A stretch of DNA of 64,000 nucleotides from Alsobacter soli (GTDB taxonomy: Bacteria; Pseudomonadota; Alphaproteobacteria; Rhizobiales; Beijerinckiaceae): NCBI GenBank assembly GCA_945883115.1, contig CAMCXA010000002.1:38232-102231 (forward strand), in the 5' to 3' direction. A model generated the notes under the pieces. The model was not told where the DNA came from, made no database searches, and saw only the letters and a program-made list of their open reading frames with translations. Positions 45,321-53,975 of the stretch are shown in pieces; position 1 is the first letter of the stretch, and each line of letters opens with the position of its first letter. The translations under genes and the position numbers were made by a program.

Positions 45321-45701
45321 ATGGATAAGGACAGATTCGAACTTGGGCTCCGTAAGCGAAAGGCCACACTCGGCGCCGAGTATGTTGAAAAAAATCTAGA
45401 GGCTGCTGATCACTTCTCGAGACCGTTCCAAGAAGCCATGACAGAATGGTGCTGGGGGTTTGGATGGGGTGATGACACCATTGATGCCAAAACGCGCTCT
45501 ATGATGAATCTATCCATGCTGGCAGCACTGGGAAAAATGCACGAATGGGAGGTGCATTGTAAAGGTGCCCTCACAAATGGCGTGAGTGTCGAGGAAATAA
45601 GGGCGATCATTCATGTGGTCGGAATTTATTGTGGCGTTCCGCAAGCAGTGGAATGCTTTCGGTCAGCAAGGAAGGTTCTGGAAGCCGAAGGCAAGCTATG
45701 A
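45321..45701 (+). CDS. Carboxymuconolactone decarboxylase family protein
   Basis: A 126-residue all-helical CMD/AhpD-fold protein with the family region HCKGALTNGVSVEEIRAIIHVV and no CxxC redox pair, so the gamma-CMD (decarboxylase/isomerase) branch fits better than AhpD. ATG 45321 follows GGAGAAG. It is 45 bp downstream of the regulator and may decarboxylate a lactone or 2-oxo acid intermediate. Confidence 0.85.
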   Translation: MDKDRFELGLRKRKATLGAEYVEKNLEAADHFSRPFQEAMTEWCWGFGWGDDTIDAKTRSMMNLSMLAALGKMHEWEVHCKGALTNGVSVEEIRAIIHVVGIYCGVPQAVECFRSARKVLEAEGKL

Positions 45702-45818
45702 AAAATAGACTAGTCGAAAATCTTATATGAATGTCGAAATTTTAGCATCCAACGATGAATTCTTGATCGACTGTCGGAAGAAGCGTGCTCAAATCGCAGT
45801 AACAGGGAGGCTCTTTTG

Positions 45819-46856
45819 ATGAAATTTCAGCTTGCCATCAATTTGGAGCGTATGGACGCCGAGATTGGCATGGAGGAAGTTGCCCGCCATACCCTCGAGA
45901 TGGTTCAAATGGCGGATGCGGGCGGGTTCAATATTGTATGGTCTGCGGAACATCATGCCCTCGAGATGACGATTGCTCCCGATCCGTTTCAATTGCTTGC
46001 ATGGTGGGGAGCCCATACGAACCGTATCCGACTGGGGACTGCTGTGGTCGCCGCACCGTATTGGCATCCGATCAAGCTTGCGGGTGAAGCGGCCATGGCT
46101 GATCTTATCAGCGGGGGCCGGTTGGAATTCGGCATTGGCTCCGGAGCGTATCAGCGCGAATTTGACAGGATGTTTCCCGGACTCAAACAGTCGGATGCTT
46201 GGCAATATATGCAGGAAATGCTCCCAGCAGTCTTGAAGCTCTGGGAAGGCGATTATGCGCATGAGGGCAAGTTCTGGAATTTTCCGACCTCGACTTCGGT
46301 GCCCAAGCCTTTGCAGAAGCCGCATCCGCCGATCTGGGTGGCAGCGCGTGCGCCGATCACTTATGATTTTTCCGTCAAGAACGGGTGTCACATTATGTCG
46401 TGGCCTCTGACTCGCGACATGTCGGAGGCGGAACTTTACAAGTCACGACTTGACGAGGCTATGGCGAATAATCCCGGCAAGGCGAAGCCAATTTTTGCGA
46501 TGATGCGCCATACCGCGGTTTATGACCGGAAAGAGGAGTGGGAAGTTCCCGTTCAGGCCGTGCAGCGCGTTCTGGGGCAGTTTGAAAATCTGTTCAAGAA
46601 CCTTGGCGATGTGAAGGACGGATTTCCCAAGCAGATCCCCCTCAACGAATTGGCTAACCGCACCGAATATGATCCGCAGATGCTCTCAAAAAACCTGATG
46701 TTTGGTACGCCGGACGAGGTGATTGCCAAGCTGAAGCCCTATCAGGCACTCGGCGTCGACGAGTTTATCTATTACGCCAGCATGGGCCTCGGTTTGAAAG
46801 AGCAGAAGCGCTCGCTTGAGCTGTTCATCAAAGAAGTCATGCCTGCATTCGCTTGA
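45819..46856 (+). CDS. LLM-class flavin-dependent oxidoreductase (luciferase-like monooxygenase)
   Basis: The 345-residue TIM-barrel flavoenzyme begins MKFQLAINLERMD and includes NIVWSAEHHALEMTIAPDP, RLGTAVVAAPYWHP and RLEFGIGSGAY, the classic LLM motifs. Such two-component oxygenases receive FMNH2 from a separate reductase, and the only recognisable flavin reductase in the window is at 32928. ATG 45819 follows CAGGGAGG. It could hydroxylate or open a ring in the imported substrate. Confidence 0.9.
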   Translation: MKFQLAINLERMDAEIGMEEVARHTLEMVQMADAGGFNIVWSAEHHALEMTIAPDPFQLLAWWGAHTNRIRLGTAVVAAPYWHPIKLAGEAAMADLISGGRLEFGIGSGAYQREFDRMFPGLKQSDAWQYMQEMLPAVLKLWEGDYAHEGKFWNFPTSTSVPKPLQKPHPPIWVAARAPITYDFSVKNGCHIMSWPLTRDMSEAELYKSRLDEAMANNPGKAKPIFAMMRHTAVYDRKEEWEVPVQAVQRVLGQFENLFKNLGDVKDGFPKQIPLNELANRTEYDPQMLSKNLMFGTPDEVIAKLKPYQALGVDEFIYYASMGLGLKEQKRSLELFIKEVMPAFA

Positions 46857-46873
46857 ACGGAAACGGAATTCCA

Positions 46874-47677
46874 ATGTCATCATTTGTTGAAGTTGTTCGC
46901 AACGGTCATATTCTCGAGGTCAAGCTGAACAAGCCCAAGGTCAATGCGATCGACCAAGCCATGAGCCGTGATCTCGGAGCGGCCTTTGCCTTGTTACGCG
47001 ATGATCCGGACCTGCGTGTCGGGATTATCACGGCCGAAGGCAGTCGGATTTTTTCCGCGGGATGGGATCTCAAAGCACTCAATGCCGGCGATACCAAACT
47101 CGATAATTGGTGGGAGGACGGCGATTATGGAGATGGCGGGTTTGCAGGGTTGACCGAAAACTGGAACCTCAACAAGCCTGTAATTGCGGCGCTGAACGGT
47201 CTGGTTGTCGGGGGCGGATTTGAACTGGCACTGGCGTGCGATCTTCTGATCGCGGCGGACCATGTTGAATTTGCACTGCCCGAAATGCCTTTGGGGATCG
47301 TGCCGGATGCTGGCGCACTTCAACGTCTGCCGCGTCGCATACCCTATAATATTGCGATGGAAATGCTGCTGCTGGGGCGCCGGATGGGCGCCGCAGAAGC
47401 CGCGCATTACGGACTTGTCAACAAAGTTGTTCCTTACGAGCAATTGATGGAAACAGCGCGGACTTGGGCGGCACAACTCGCCAAATCGGCGCCACTTGCA
47501 ATGCAAACCGTGAAAGAAGTACTCCGCCAAATCGAATGCAAACCCCTTGAGCAGACCTTCGTTACAATGCGGACGGGCGATTTGCCGATCTATCGGTCGA
47601 TGCTCAAATCCGAAGATGCGGCTGAAGGCGTCAAGGCGTTCGTCGAGAAGCGCGACCCCGTGTTTAAAGGAAGATAG
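46874..47677 (+). CDS. Enoyl-CoA hydratase/isomerase, CaiD (carnitinyl-CoA dehydratase)-like
   Basis: This 267-residue crotonase-fold enzyme has the oxyanion-hole segments IFSAGWDLKALN and LVVGGGFELALACD and the active-site loop LPEMPLGIVPDAG. It closely resembles crotonobetainyl-CoA hydratase (CaiD). ATG 46874 is preferred to an upstream TTG that overlaps the LLM gene. It starts 17 bp after that gene and is followed at 2 bp by the hydroxyacyl-CoA dehydrogenase. Confidence 0.88.
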   Translation: MSSFVEVVRNGHILEVKLNKPKVNAIDQAMSRDLGAAFALLRDDPDLRVGIITAEGSRIFSAGWDLKALNAGDTKLDNWWEDGDYGDGGFAGLTENWNLNKPVIAALNGLVVGGGFELALACDLLIAADHVEFALPEMPLGIVPDAGALQRLPRRIPYNIAMEMLLLGRRMGAAEAAHYGLVNKVVPYEQLMETARTWAAQLAKSAPLAMQTVKEVLRQIECKPLEQTFVTMRTGDLPIYRSMLKSEDAAEGVKAFVEKRDPVFKGR

Positions 47678-47679
47678 TC

Positions 47680-48633
47680 ATGACCCGTCCGTCACCGGAA
47701 AATGTAAAACGTGTTGCAAGTCTCGGAGGCGGCCCCATCGGGGCAGGCTGGGCGGCTCATTTTTTAGCACGCGGCTATGACGTCACAGCCTATATCCATT
47801 CGCTCGACGAGGAGGCAAAATATCGCCAGGTGCTTGACACAGCCTGGATCAGTCTGGAAGCTTTAGGCCTTGCTCCGGGCGCATCGCGTGATCGTCTCTC
47901 TTTCACGGATGATCTTGCTACAGCTGTCAAAAACGCAGACTTTGTCCAGGAATGTGCGCCGGAGCGGTTAGATCTAAAACAAGCCCTCTACAAGAAGCTT
48001 GGTGAACTTGTGCCGGATGGTGTTTTGATCGCATCCAGCACATCCGGCCTGATGATGACAGATATCCAGGCGATGTGCCCCAGCCCGGAGCGAACTGTTG
48101 TCGGGCATCCGTTCAACCCGCCTTATCTGCTGCCTTTGGTTGAAATTATCGGTGGCAAGCGCACGACGCCGGATGCGGTGCAGTGGGCTCATGATTTTTA
48201 TGCCCTTGCAGGCAAGGCACCGCTGGTGATGAAGAAGGAAATACCCGGCTTTGTTGCCACACGTCTTCAGGAAGCTCTGTGGCGCGAAGCGCTTCACATG
48301 GTGGCGAATGGCGAGGCAACGCCGCAGGACATCGATATTGCGCTGATGAACGGCCCTGCCCCGCGGCTCGCAATCCAGGGCCAATGCATGGCGTTTCATG
48401 TTGCTTGCGGTGCAGGTGGCATGGCCACAAATCTTGATCAATTCGGTCCCGCCCTGAAGCTTCCCTGGACAAGGCTCGAGGCGCCGGAACTCACGCAGGA
48501 ACTTCGCGACCGTATGGTTGACGGCTGTAATGAGGCCGCTGCAGGCCGTCATTTTGAAGACATGGCTGCCGAAAGAGACCGCGCGATTGTCGGGGTTTTG
48601 AAGGCAGTAAAGGCCGCAAGGGCGGGATCGTAG
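47680..48633 (+). CDS. 3-hydroxyacyl-CoA dehydrogenase / L-carnitine dehydrogenase-like protein
   Basis: The 317-residue protein has an N-terminal Rossmann fold (SLGGGPIGAGWAAHF), the catalytic region IASSTSGL and GHPFNPPYLLPLVEIIGG, and a C-terminal helical dimerisation domain. The single-domain length and the PPYLLPLVE motif match L-carnitine 3-dehydrogenase-type enzymes as well as 3-hydroxyacyl-CoA dehydrogenases. It follows the CaiD-like gene at 2 bp and likely oxidises the 3-hydroxy product. Confidence 0.87.
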   Translation: MTRPSPENVKRVASLGGGPIGAGWAAHFLARGYDVTAYIHSLDEEAKYRQVLDTAWISLEALGLAPGASRDRLSFTDDLATAVKNADFVQECAPERLDLKQALYKKLGELVPDGVLIASSTSGLMMTDIQAMCPSPERTVVGHPFNPPYLLPLVEIIGGKRTTPDAVQWAHDFYALAGKAPLVMKKEIPGFVATRLQEALWREALHMVANGEATPQDIDIALMNGPAPRLAIQGQCMAFHVACGAGGMATNLDQFGPALKLPWTRLEAPELTQELRDRMVDGCNEAAAGRHFEDMAAERDRAIVGVLKAVKAARAGS

Positions 48634-48664
48634 CCAGTACCGCCATGCGGGCAAGGAGCGCTTT

Positions 48665-49834
48665 ATGCCGATTTCCATTCCATCAGCCAATGATCACGTT
48701 GAATTGCGCGATGCCATGCGGGCGTTATGCGGCGCGTTCGACGGCGCGTATTGGCAAAGGATCGACGAAGCGCGGGGCTATCCGGAAGATTTCGCCCATG
48801 CACTGACGAAGGCAGGTTGGCTAGCTGCTCTTATTCCTGAAGAATTTGGGGGGTCGGGCTTAGGTCTTGTTGAAGCCTCAATCATCATGGAGGAGATTAA
48901 CAGATCGGGCGGAAATTCGGGCGCGGTCCACGGCCAGATGTACAACATGTCCACTCTGCTGCGAGCCGGATCCGACGAACAGAAGCAGAAATATCTGCCC
49001 CGCATTGCGGCGGGTGAATTGCGTTTGCAAAGCATGGCCGTGACGGAGCCAAGTACGGGTTCAGACACAACCAAGCTCAAAACACGGGCGGTAAAAAAAG
49101 GCGGCACCTACATCATCAATGGCCAGAAAGTCTGGACATCGCGTCTACAACATTCCGATTTGATGCTTGTGCTGGCAAGAACAACGCCGCTTGAAGAGGT
49201 CAAAAAGAAATCCGACGGACTTTCCGTCTTTCTTGTTGATGTCGAACAGGCGCTCAAGGGTGGCATGCGGGTGCAACCTATCCGCAATATGGTCAACCAC
49301 GAAACCAATACTGTGTTCTTTGATGATCTTGAGGTCCCCGCTGAAAATCTGATCGGGCTTGAGGGTAAGGGCTTCAAAACCATTCTTGAGGGGCTCAATG
49401 CCGAGCGTGTGCTGATCGCGGCCGAATGTATCGGTGACGGGCGCTGGTTTGTCGAAAAGGCCAGCCGTTATGCCGGCGAACGTGTTGTTTTTGATCGCCC
49501 AATTGGCCAAAATCAGGGAATTCAATTTCCTATCGCAAAGGCCCATATCGATGTTGAAGCTGCAGACTTGATGCGCTTCAAGGCGGCAAGCCTGCACGAT
49601 GCCCATCAACCCTTCGGCGCGGAAGCCAATATGGCAAAGCTGCTTGCGGCAGATGCCAGCTTTGCTGCTGCCAATGCCTGTATCCAAACCCATGGCGGAT
49701 TCGGCTTTGCCGTGGAATATGACGTCGAGCGCAAATTTCGGGAAACCCGGCTCTACCAAGTGGCGCCGATATCCACGAATCTAATTCTCGCCTATATCGG
49801 CGAGCATGTACTTGGTATGCCGCGCAGTTATTGA
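48665..49834 (+). CDS. Acyl-CoA dehydrogenase (second copy)
   Basis: This 389-residue ACAD has AVTEPSTGSDTTKLKTRA and ends RLYQVAPISTNLIL, so the usual C-terminal catalytic Glu is Gln here. A Glu in LNAERVL lies where isovaleryl- and long-chain ACADs place their base, which may compensate. It is followed at 9 bp by the CoA-transferase and the lyase, the same family order as in itaconate-utilisation loci. Confidence 0.9.
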   Translation: MPISIPSANDHVELRDAMRALCGAFDGAYWQRIDEARGYPEDFAHALTKAGWLAALIPEEFGGSGLGLVEASIIMEEINRSGGNSGAVHGQMYNMSTLLRAGSDEQKQKYLPRIAAGELRLQSMAVTEPSTGSDTTKLKTRAVKKGGTYIINGQKVWTSRLQHSDLMLVLARTTPLEEVKKKSDGLSVFLVDVEQALKGGMRVQPIRNMVNHETNTVFFDDLEVPAENLIGLEGKGFKTILEGLNAERVLIAAECIGDGRWFVEKASRYAGERVVFDRPIGQNQGIQFPIAKAHIDVEAADLMRFKAASLHDAHQPFGAEANMAKLLAADASFAAANACIQTHGGFGFAVEYDVERKFRETRLYQVAPISTNLILAYIGEHVLGMPRSY

Positions 49835-49843
49835 GGATGTTGA

Positions 49844-50971
49844 ATGTCGCGTGCGCTTGAAGGCCTGCTTGTTGTCTCGCTGGAGCAAGCGGTTGCCGCG
49901 CCTCTTGCCACTTGCCGCCTGGCTGACGCTGGCGCGCGGGTGATCAAGATCGAACGTCCCGAGGGAGATTTCGGGCGTGGTTATGATGCTGTGGCAAAAG
50001 GCGAAAGCTCGTATTTTGTCTGGCTGAATCGCGGCAAGGAATCTGTCATTCTGGATTTGCGTCTTGAGCAAGATTGCGCGCTGCTGGAATCCATCGTCGC
50101 CAAGGCCGATGTACTGGTGCAAAATTTAAAACCCGGTGCACTGGAAAAACTCGGCTTTCGGCGAGAAAGGCTTCGGCAAGATTATCCTTGGCTTATCATC
50201 GCATCCATCTCGGGCTTTAGTGAAGATGGCCCCTCGGCTGACCGTAAAGCTTATGATTTGCTGATCCAAGCCGAAACAGGCCTCGCCTCCGTCACCGGCG
50301 GGCCGGAAGCGCCCGCCCGCGTTGGCGTTTCGATCGTCGATATTGCCACGGGTCTTGCAACCTATGAAGCCATTCTCGAAGCTCTCATCATTCGTGGTCG
50401 GACGGGCGAAGGTGCTGATCTCCGCCTTTCGATGTTTGACGCGACGGCTGAATTGATGACCGTTCCGCTCCTGCAACACGAAGGAGGAAAGTCTCCCAAA
50501 CGGCTTGGCCTCGCCCATCCCTCCATCGCACCTTATGGCGTGTTCCGTACAAAGGATGGCGTCGATATTCTCATCTCGATCCAGAGTGACCGCGAATGGA
50601 TCATCCTCGCACGCGATGTACTGAAGGATGCCGCACTCGCGGAAAATATAGACTTTGCGACGAATGTGAAGCGGGTTGCTCACAGGGCCGAGACCGACCG
50701 GAGTGTTGCTGTTGTCTTCGCCCGGATGAACGCGGATGATGTGATTGCAGCACTGACCCGCTATGATATCGCTTTCGGGCGTGTCAGCGACATGGCGGCG
50801 CTATCAGCGCATCCGGAACTTCGCCGGATCACAGTTGAAACGGCCGGCGGTTTTTTAGACTATCCCGCACGGGCTGGTCCGGCGCCCCAAATCGGACCGC
50901 TACTGCGTGTTCCGGCATTGGGCGCAGACACTGACAAGGTTCGTTCCGAGTTTGGCGGAGGCTCGCTTTGA
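49844..50971 (+). CDS. Family III (CaiB/BaiF) CoA-transferase, itaconate/mesaconate CoA-transferase-like
   Basis: The 375-residue protein starts LEGLLVVSLEQAVAAPLAT and has RGKESVILDL and the catalytic Asp in GVSIVDIATG. Class III transferases move CoA from succinyl-CoA or another donor to a free acid. It overlaps the CitE-like lyase gene by 4 bp (TTGA), the pairing seen for itaconate CoA-transferase with citramalyl-CoA lyase. A carnitine-type CoA-transferase is the alternative. Confidence 0.86.
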   Translation: MSRALEGLLVVSLEQAVAAPLATCRLADAGARVIKIERPEGDFGRGYDAVAKGESSYFVWLNRGKESVILDLRLEQDCALLESIVAKADVLVQNLKPGALEKLGFRRERLRQDYPWLIIASISGFSEDGPSADRKAYDLLIQAETGLASVTGGPEAPARVGVSIVDIATGLATYEAILEALIIRGRTGEGADLRLSMFDATAELMTVPLLQHEGGKSPKRLGLAHPSIAPYGVFRTKDGVDILISIQSDREWIILARDVLKDAALAENIDFATNVKRVAHRAETDRSVAVVFARMNADDVIAALTRYDIAFGRVSDMAALSAHPELRRITVETAGGFLDYPARAGPAPQIGPLLRVPALGADTDKVRSEFGGGSL

Positions 50972-51792
50972 ACAAGCCATTTATAGTGCCGGTTGCACCT
51001 CTTTTCGTACCGGGTGACAGGCCCGACCTTTTCGCTAAGGCTGCGGCCTCGGGCACCGATGCGATCATCATTGATCTCGAAGATGCAATAGCACCACAGT
51101 CGAAAGAATCTGCCCGCAAGGCCGCATGCCGGCATGATATCAGCAGCGTTCCTGTCATTCTTCGGATCAATGGAGCTGGCACGGCCTGGCATGCCGATGA
51201 TCTTGCTGCCTTGTCGGCAGCCGATATTGCTGCTGTCATGCTGCCCAAAGCAGAGACTTCGGAGAGTATTGCGGCCATGTCCCGCGCATTGGGGCGACCG
51301 CTGCCAGTGATTGCTCTCATAGAAAGTGCCAAAGGCCTTGGCTCTCTTGTCCAAGTGCTCACCGCGCCACATATCGCAGCTATCGCTTTCGGATCACTCG
51401 ATTATTCAGTCGATCTCGACTGCTCTCCAGATTGGGATTCATTGGTTGCGGCCCGTAGCGAAATTGTTCTCCGCTCCCGCTTGGCAGGACTTCCCGGCCC
51501 CCTTGACGGCGTGACCACCAATCTTACTGATCAGGAAATTACAGAGCAAGATGCTGCCCGTGCACGTCGTCTTGGCTTTCGTGGCAAGTTGGCTATTCAC
51601 CCGCGGCAGATTGGACCGATACTTACGGCAATGTCACCAACGCCGGACGAAATAGCTTGGGCAAAAAAAGTTCTTACTTCGGTCAACGATTCAGCCCTTG
51701 TCGCCGTCGACGATGACATGGTTGATGCACCTGTCATTGCGCGGGCGAGGCGGATTTTAGCGGCAAATAGTCGATCGATAAGCCATTTGTGA
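50968..51792 (+). CDS. HpcH/HpaI-CitE family CoA-ester lyase ((S)-citramalyl-CoA lyase-like)
   Basis: The 274-residue TIM-barrel lyase has LFVPGDRPDLFAKA, IIIDLEDAI and ALIESAKGL, with metal-binding Glu/Asp, and AIHPRQIGPI. These are hallmarks of CitE, malyl-CoA and citramalyl-CoA lyases. TTG 50968 overlaps the CoA-transferase stop. With the transferase and the FAS1-type hydratase at 30068, it could split citramalyl-CoA to acetyl-CoA and pyruvate. It ends the operon that starts at 44241. Confidence 0.87.
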   Translation: MNKPFIVPVAPLFVPGDRPDLFAKAAASGTDAIIIDLEDAIAPQSKESARKAACRHDISSVPVILRINGAGTAWHADDLAALSAADIAAVMLPKAETSESIAAMSRALGRPLPVIALIESAKGLGSLVQVLTAPHIAAIAFGSLDYSVDLDCSPDWDSLVAARSEIVLRSRLAGLPGPLDGVTTNLTDQEITEQDAARARRLGFRGKLAIHPRQIGPILTAMSPTPDEIAWAKKVLTSVNDSALVAVDDDMVDAPVIARARRILAANSRSISHL

Positions 51793-51967
51793 ACGACAAC
51801 AAAGGCTTCGCCCATTTTTTTGAACTGACCTATCCCCATAAAATTAGGCAATTTAGAATTGGAATTTTCTTTAATTGCCCCTTCGGGGGTGAAGAGAATG
51901 CCATGAGTAAACGATCCGGTGGATCGGTTATTGAATAATCGCCAATAATGCGGCCCGCTATTTCACA

Positions 51968-52543
51968 CTAAGAGCCACATGGCACATAGATTTGAGCTTT
52001 TCCGTCTATTTCCAGTGACAATCCACCACCTTTGACGTCTTTGAGCACACCCTGCAAAGACCACTCATCTCCGGATCCATAGCAATTGAGTGACATGATC
52101 CTGGCCCCGCCGTCTCCGGCCTTCTCGTCCACCACATCACAAGAGGATTCGTAGAACACAAGGCTCGTTGCACTGACCGTCAGGCGCGTATCGGATAGCT
52201 CAAGCCGGCATGCTTCGGCATTGGCGTCGTACTCTTTTTCACTTTTTGACGTGTCAGATTTACCAGCAGCTTCACAGGTCCAGTCGCTAGCGCGGACAAA
52301 GCTGCCCTTTTCAAGCATTTGCTGCATGCGGACATCATAAGCCATGCCATACATCACTGCGCCGTCTTTCGTTTCAGGCTTGAACTGGGCGCCATCAAAC
52401 TGAAAGATAGGACGCACTTCTTTTTTAAGCTTAGCATCAGCAAAAAGAGCTGTATCCTTCAGCGCCACACAAAGCTCATCTGAGGCAAAAGCTGCACCGG
52501 CGTTCAAAACCAAAGCGCCAATAACAAAAAATATGCGTTTCAT
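51968..52543 (-). CDS. Secreted Cys-containing protein of unknown function
   Basis: This 191-residue protein begins with a clear signal peptide (MKRIFFVIGALVLNAGAAFA, cleavage before SDEL). The mature part has six cysteines spread along it, so disulfide pairs and a periplasmic location are likely. I do not recognise the domain. ATG 52543 follows GGGGAG-type sequence; a longer ORF with 18 extra residues is less likely. It is isolated between two operons and lies downstream of the PhoH-like gene. Confidence 0.65.
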   Translation of the reverse strand: MKRIFFVIGALVLNAGAAFASDELCVALKDTALFADAKLKKEVRPIFQFDGAQFKPETKDGAVMYGMAYDVRMQQMLEKGSFVRASDWTCEAAGKSDTSKSEKEYDANAEACRLELSDTRLTVSATSLVFYESSCDVVDEKAGDGGARIMSLNCYGSGDEWSLQGVLKDVKGGGLSLEIDGKAQIYVPCGS

Positions 52544-52667
52544 TGATAATATCTCCCCAGTTATCAGCAACAATAAGAGCTTTCGTTCGGTCTGCAAGCT
52601 CTTTCCCGATACTTCAACTGCAAAAGAAACGACCCAATGATTGGTTCAACTTCAGCGGGGGAGAGAT

Positions 52668-53411
52668 TCAACTTTCAAATGCTCGCACCCACATCGCGCA
52701 GACCCCAGATCTAACAATATCTTCTAGTGAAAACTCAACAACAGGAACGGGCAGGTTGCGCTGCCGAACGAGCTCTATCGCTTTACGCAGGCCAGAGTCA
52801 TTTTCTAAATCGCATTGCATGATGTCACCATTGACGACAGTTAGGCAGTCCTCGCCGATGCGGGTCAGAAACATTTTGATCTCGGCAATCGTTGTGTTTT
52901 GCGCCTCGTCAAGCAATATGAAGGAACGCTTCCAGGATCGCCCTCGCATAACTTCAAAGGGCACAACTTCAATATCGCCATTTTTTACCGCGACATCATA
53001 AACCGCAGTCCCTAGGCGGTCGCGAATGGCGTCGGTAATTGGAAAGGCCCAAGGTGCAAATTTTTCTTCGAGTGAGCCTGGAAAAAATCCTAGTGATCGG
53101 CCACACGGAACATTAGGGCGAGTAATGATGATTTTTTCAATCGACCTGTTGCGGTAAAGATCGGCGGCGTAGGTCGCTGCCATCCACGTTTTACCTGTAC
53201 CTGCCGGGCCTAAAACAAAAACTTGCTCACTGGTTCGTAAGTGACCGAGATATTCTGCCTGCTTCGAGGTGAGTGCAAGGATCGGAGGCGGGGTTCGCTC
53301 AGTTTCGAACTTCTTTTTTATGGATTGGGATTTTTTGAAGAGTTGAACAACTTTGCTTTCATCTTGATTACGAAAAAACTTATCGCGCCGCTTTTCCCGA
53401 TTCTTTGCCAT
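52668..53411 (-). CDS. phoH: PhoH-like family ATPase
   Basis: The 247-residue protein has a basic N-terminal tail and a PhoH domain with Walker A GPAGTGKTW, Walker B FILLDEAQN and the conserved ITRPNVPCG strand. The compact form, with its MAKNREKRRDKFF start, resembles stand-alone PhoH proteins of marine bacteria and phages. PhoH genes often answer to phosphate limitation, and the next operon encodes a phosphonate-type transporter, which agrees with that. The biochemical role in RNA metabolism is unresolved. Confidence 0.9.
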   Translation of the reverse strand: MAKNREKRRDKFFRNQDESKVVQLFKKSQSIKKKFETERTPPPILALTSKQAEYLGHLRTSEQVFVLGPAGTGKTWMAATYAADLYRNRSIEKIIITRPNVPCGRSLGFFPGSLEEKFAPWAFPITDAIRDRLGTAVYDVAVKNGDIEVVPFEVMRGRSWKRSFILLDEAQNTTIAEIKMFLTRIGEDCLTVVNGDIMQCDLENDSGLRKAIELVRQRNLPVPVVEFSLEDIVRSGVCAMWVRAFES

Positions 53412-53975
53412 GCCATTCCTTGTACTCAAACCGAGTGAATGCTGGAGGTGTCTATTCAGTCACCATGAAATAGAGACTGATTCCTGTGACGGATTGATAA
53501 CGCTCATTTTAACTCCGAAGTAAGTTGGTGTTATAAATCGCTCGTTGAACGTATCCGTCTTTAAGACTTGACGTTTAGGAATACTATTTCCGTCATCGCG
53601 TCGCCCTAATCTGTGTTTTGCCGCGAAGGAAGCATTATCAATAAGGTCGCAAGCGACCTGTACTTCATGTATTTGCAGTATTCATTTTTATCTGCGGTTC
53701 CGGGTTTTCCGCCAACAAGATATTCCTCGGAAACAGCGGTCTTCGCTGTCCCGCTATCCGCCAATAAATCTTGTTAAGTTATTGATTAATAACATTTAAT
53801 ACTAGAGCATCAAGCGTTTGCCCATAGAGGTTGACGCACACACAATCTCGGAAGCGGCAAGAAGATCGCGCGCACTGACGAGAGAATTATGCGTCACAAA
53901 AGTGACTTGCAAACGTCATTTTTTTGTAAATCGCGACTTCTAAGGTGATTGAACGATCACACAAGGAGATTTGAG
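53412..53975. promoter_or_regulatory. Divergent region phoH / phnD with Pho-box-like repeats
   Basis: A gene-free stretch of about 560 bp. Near the phnD end, GTCAC (53893), GACTT (53904) and GTCAT (53915) recur at 11-bp spacing, which is the period of PhoB sites, but the match is imperfect. GTTATTGATTAATAAC (53778-53793) is an inverted repeat. The ribosome-binding site AAGGAG is at 53963-53968. Confidence 0.4.
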
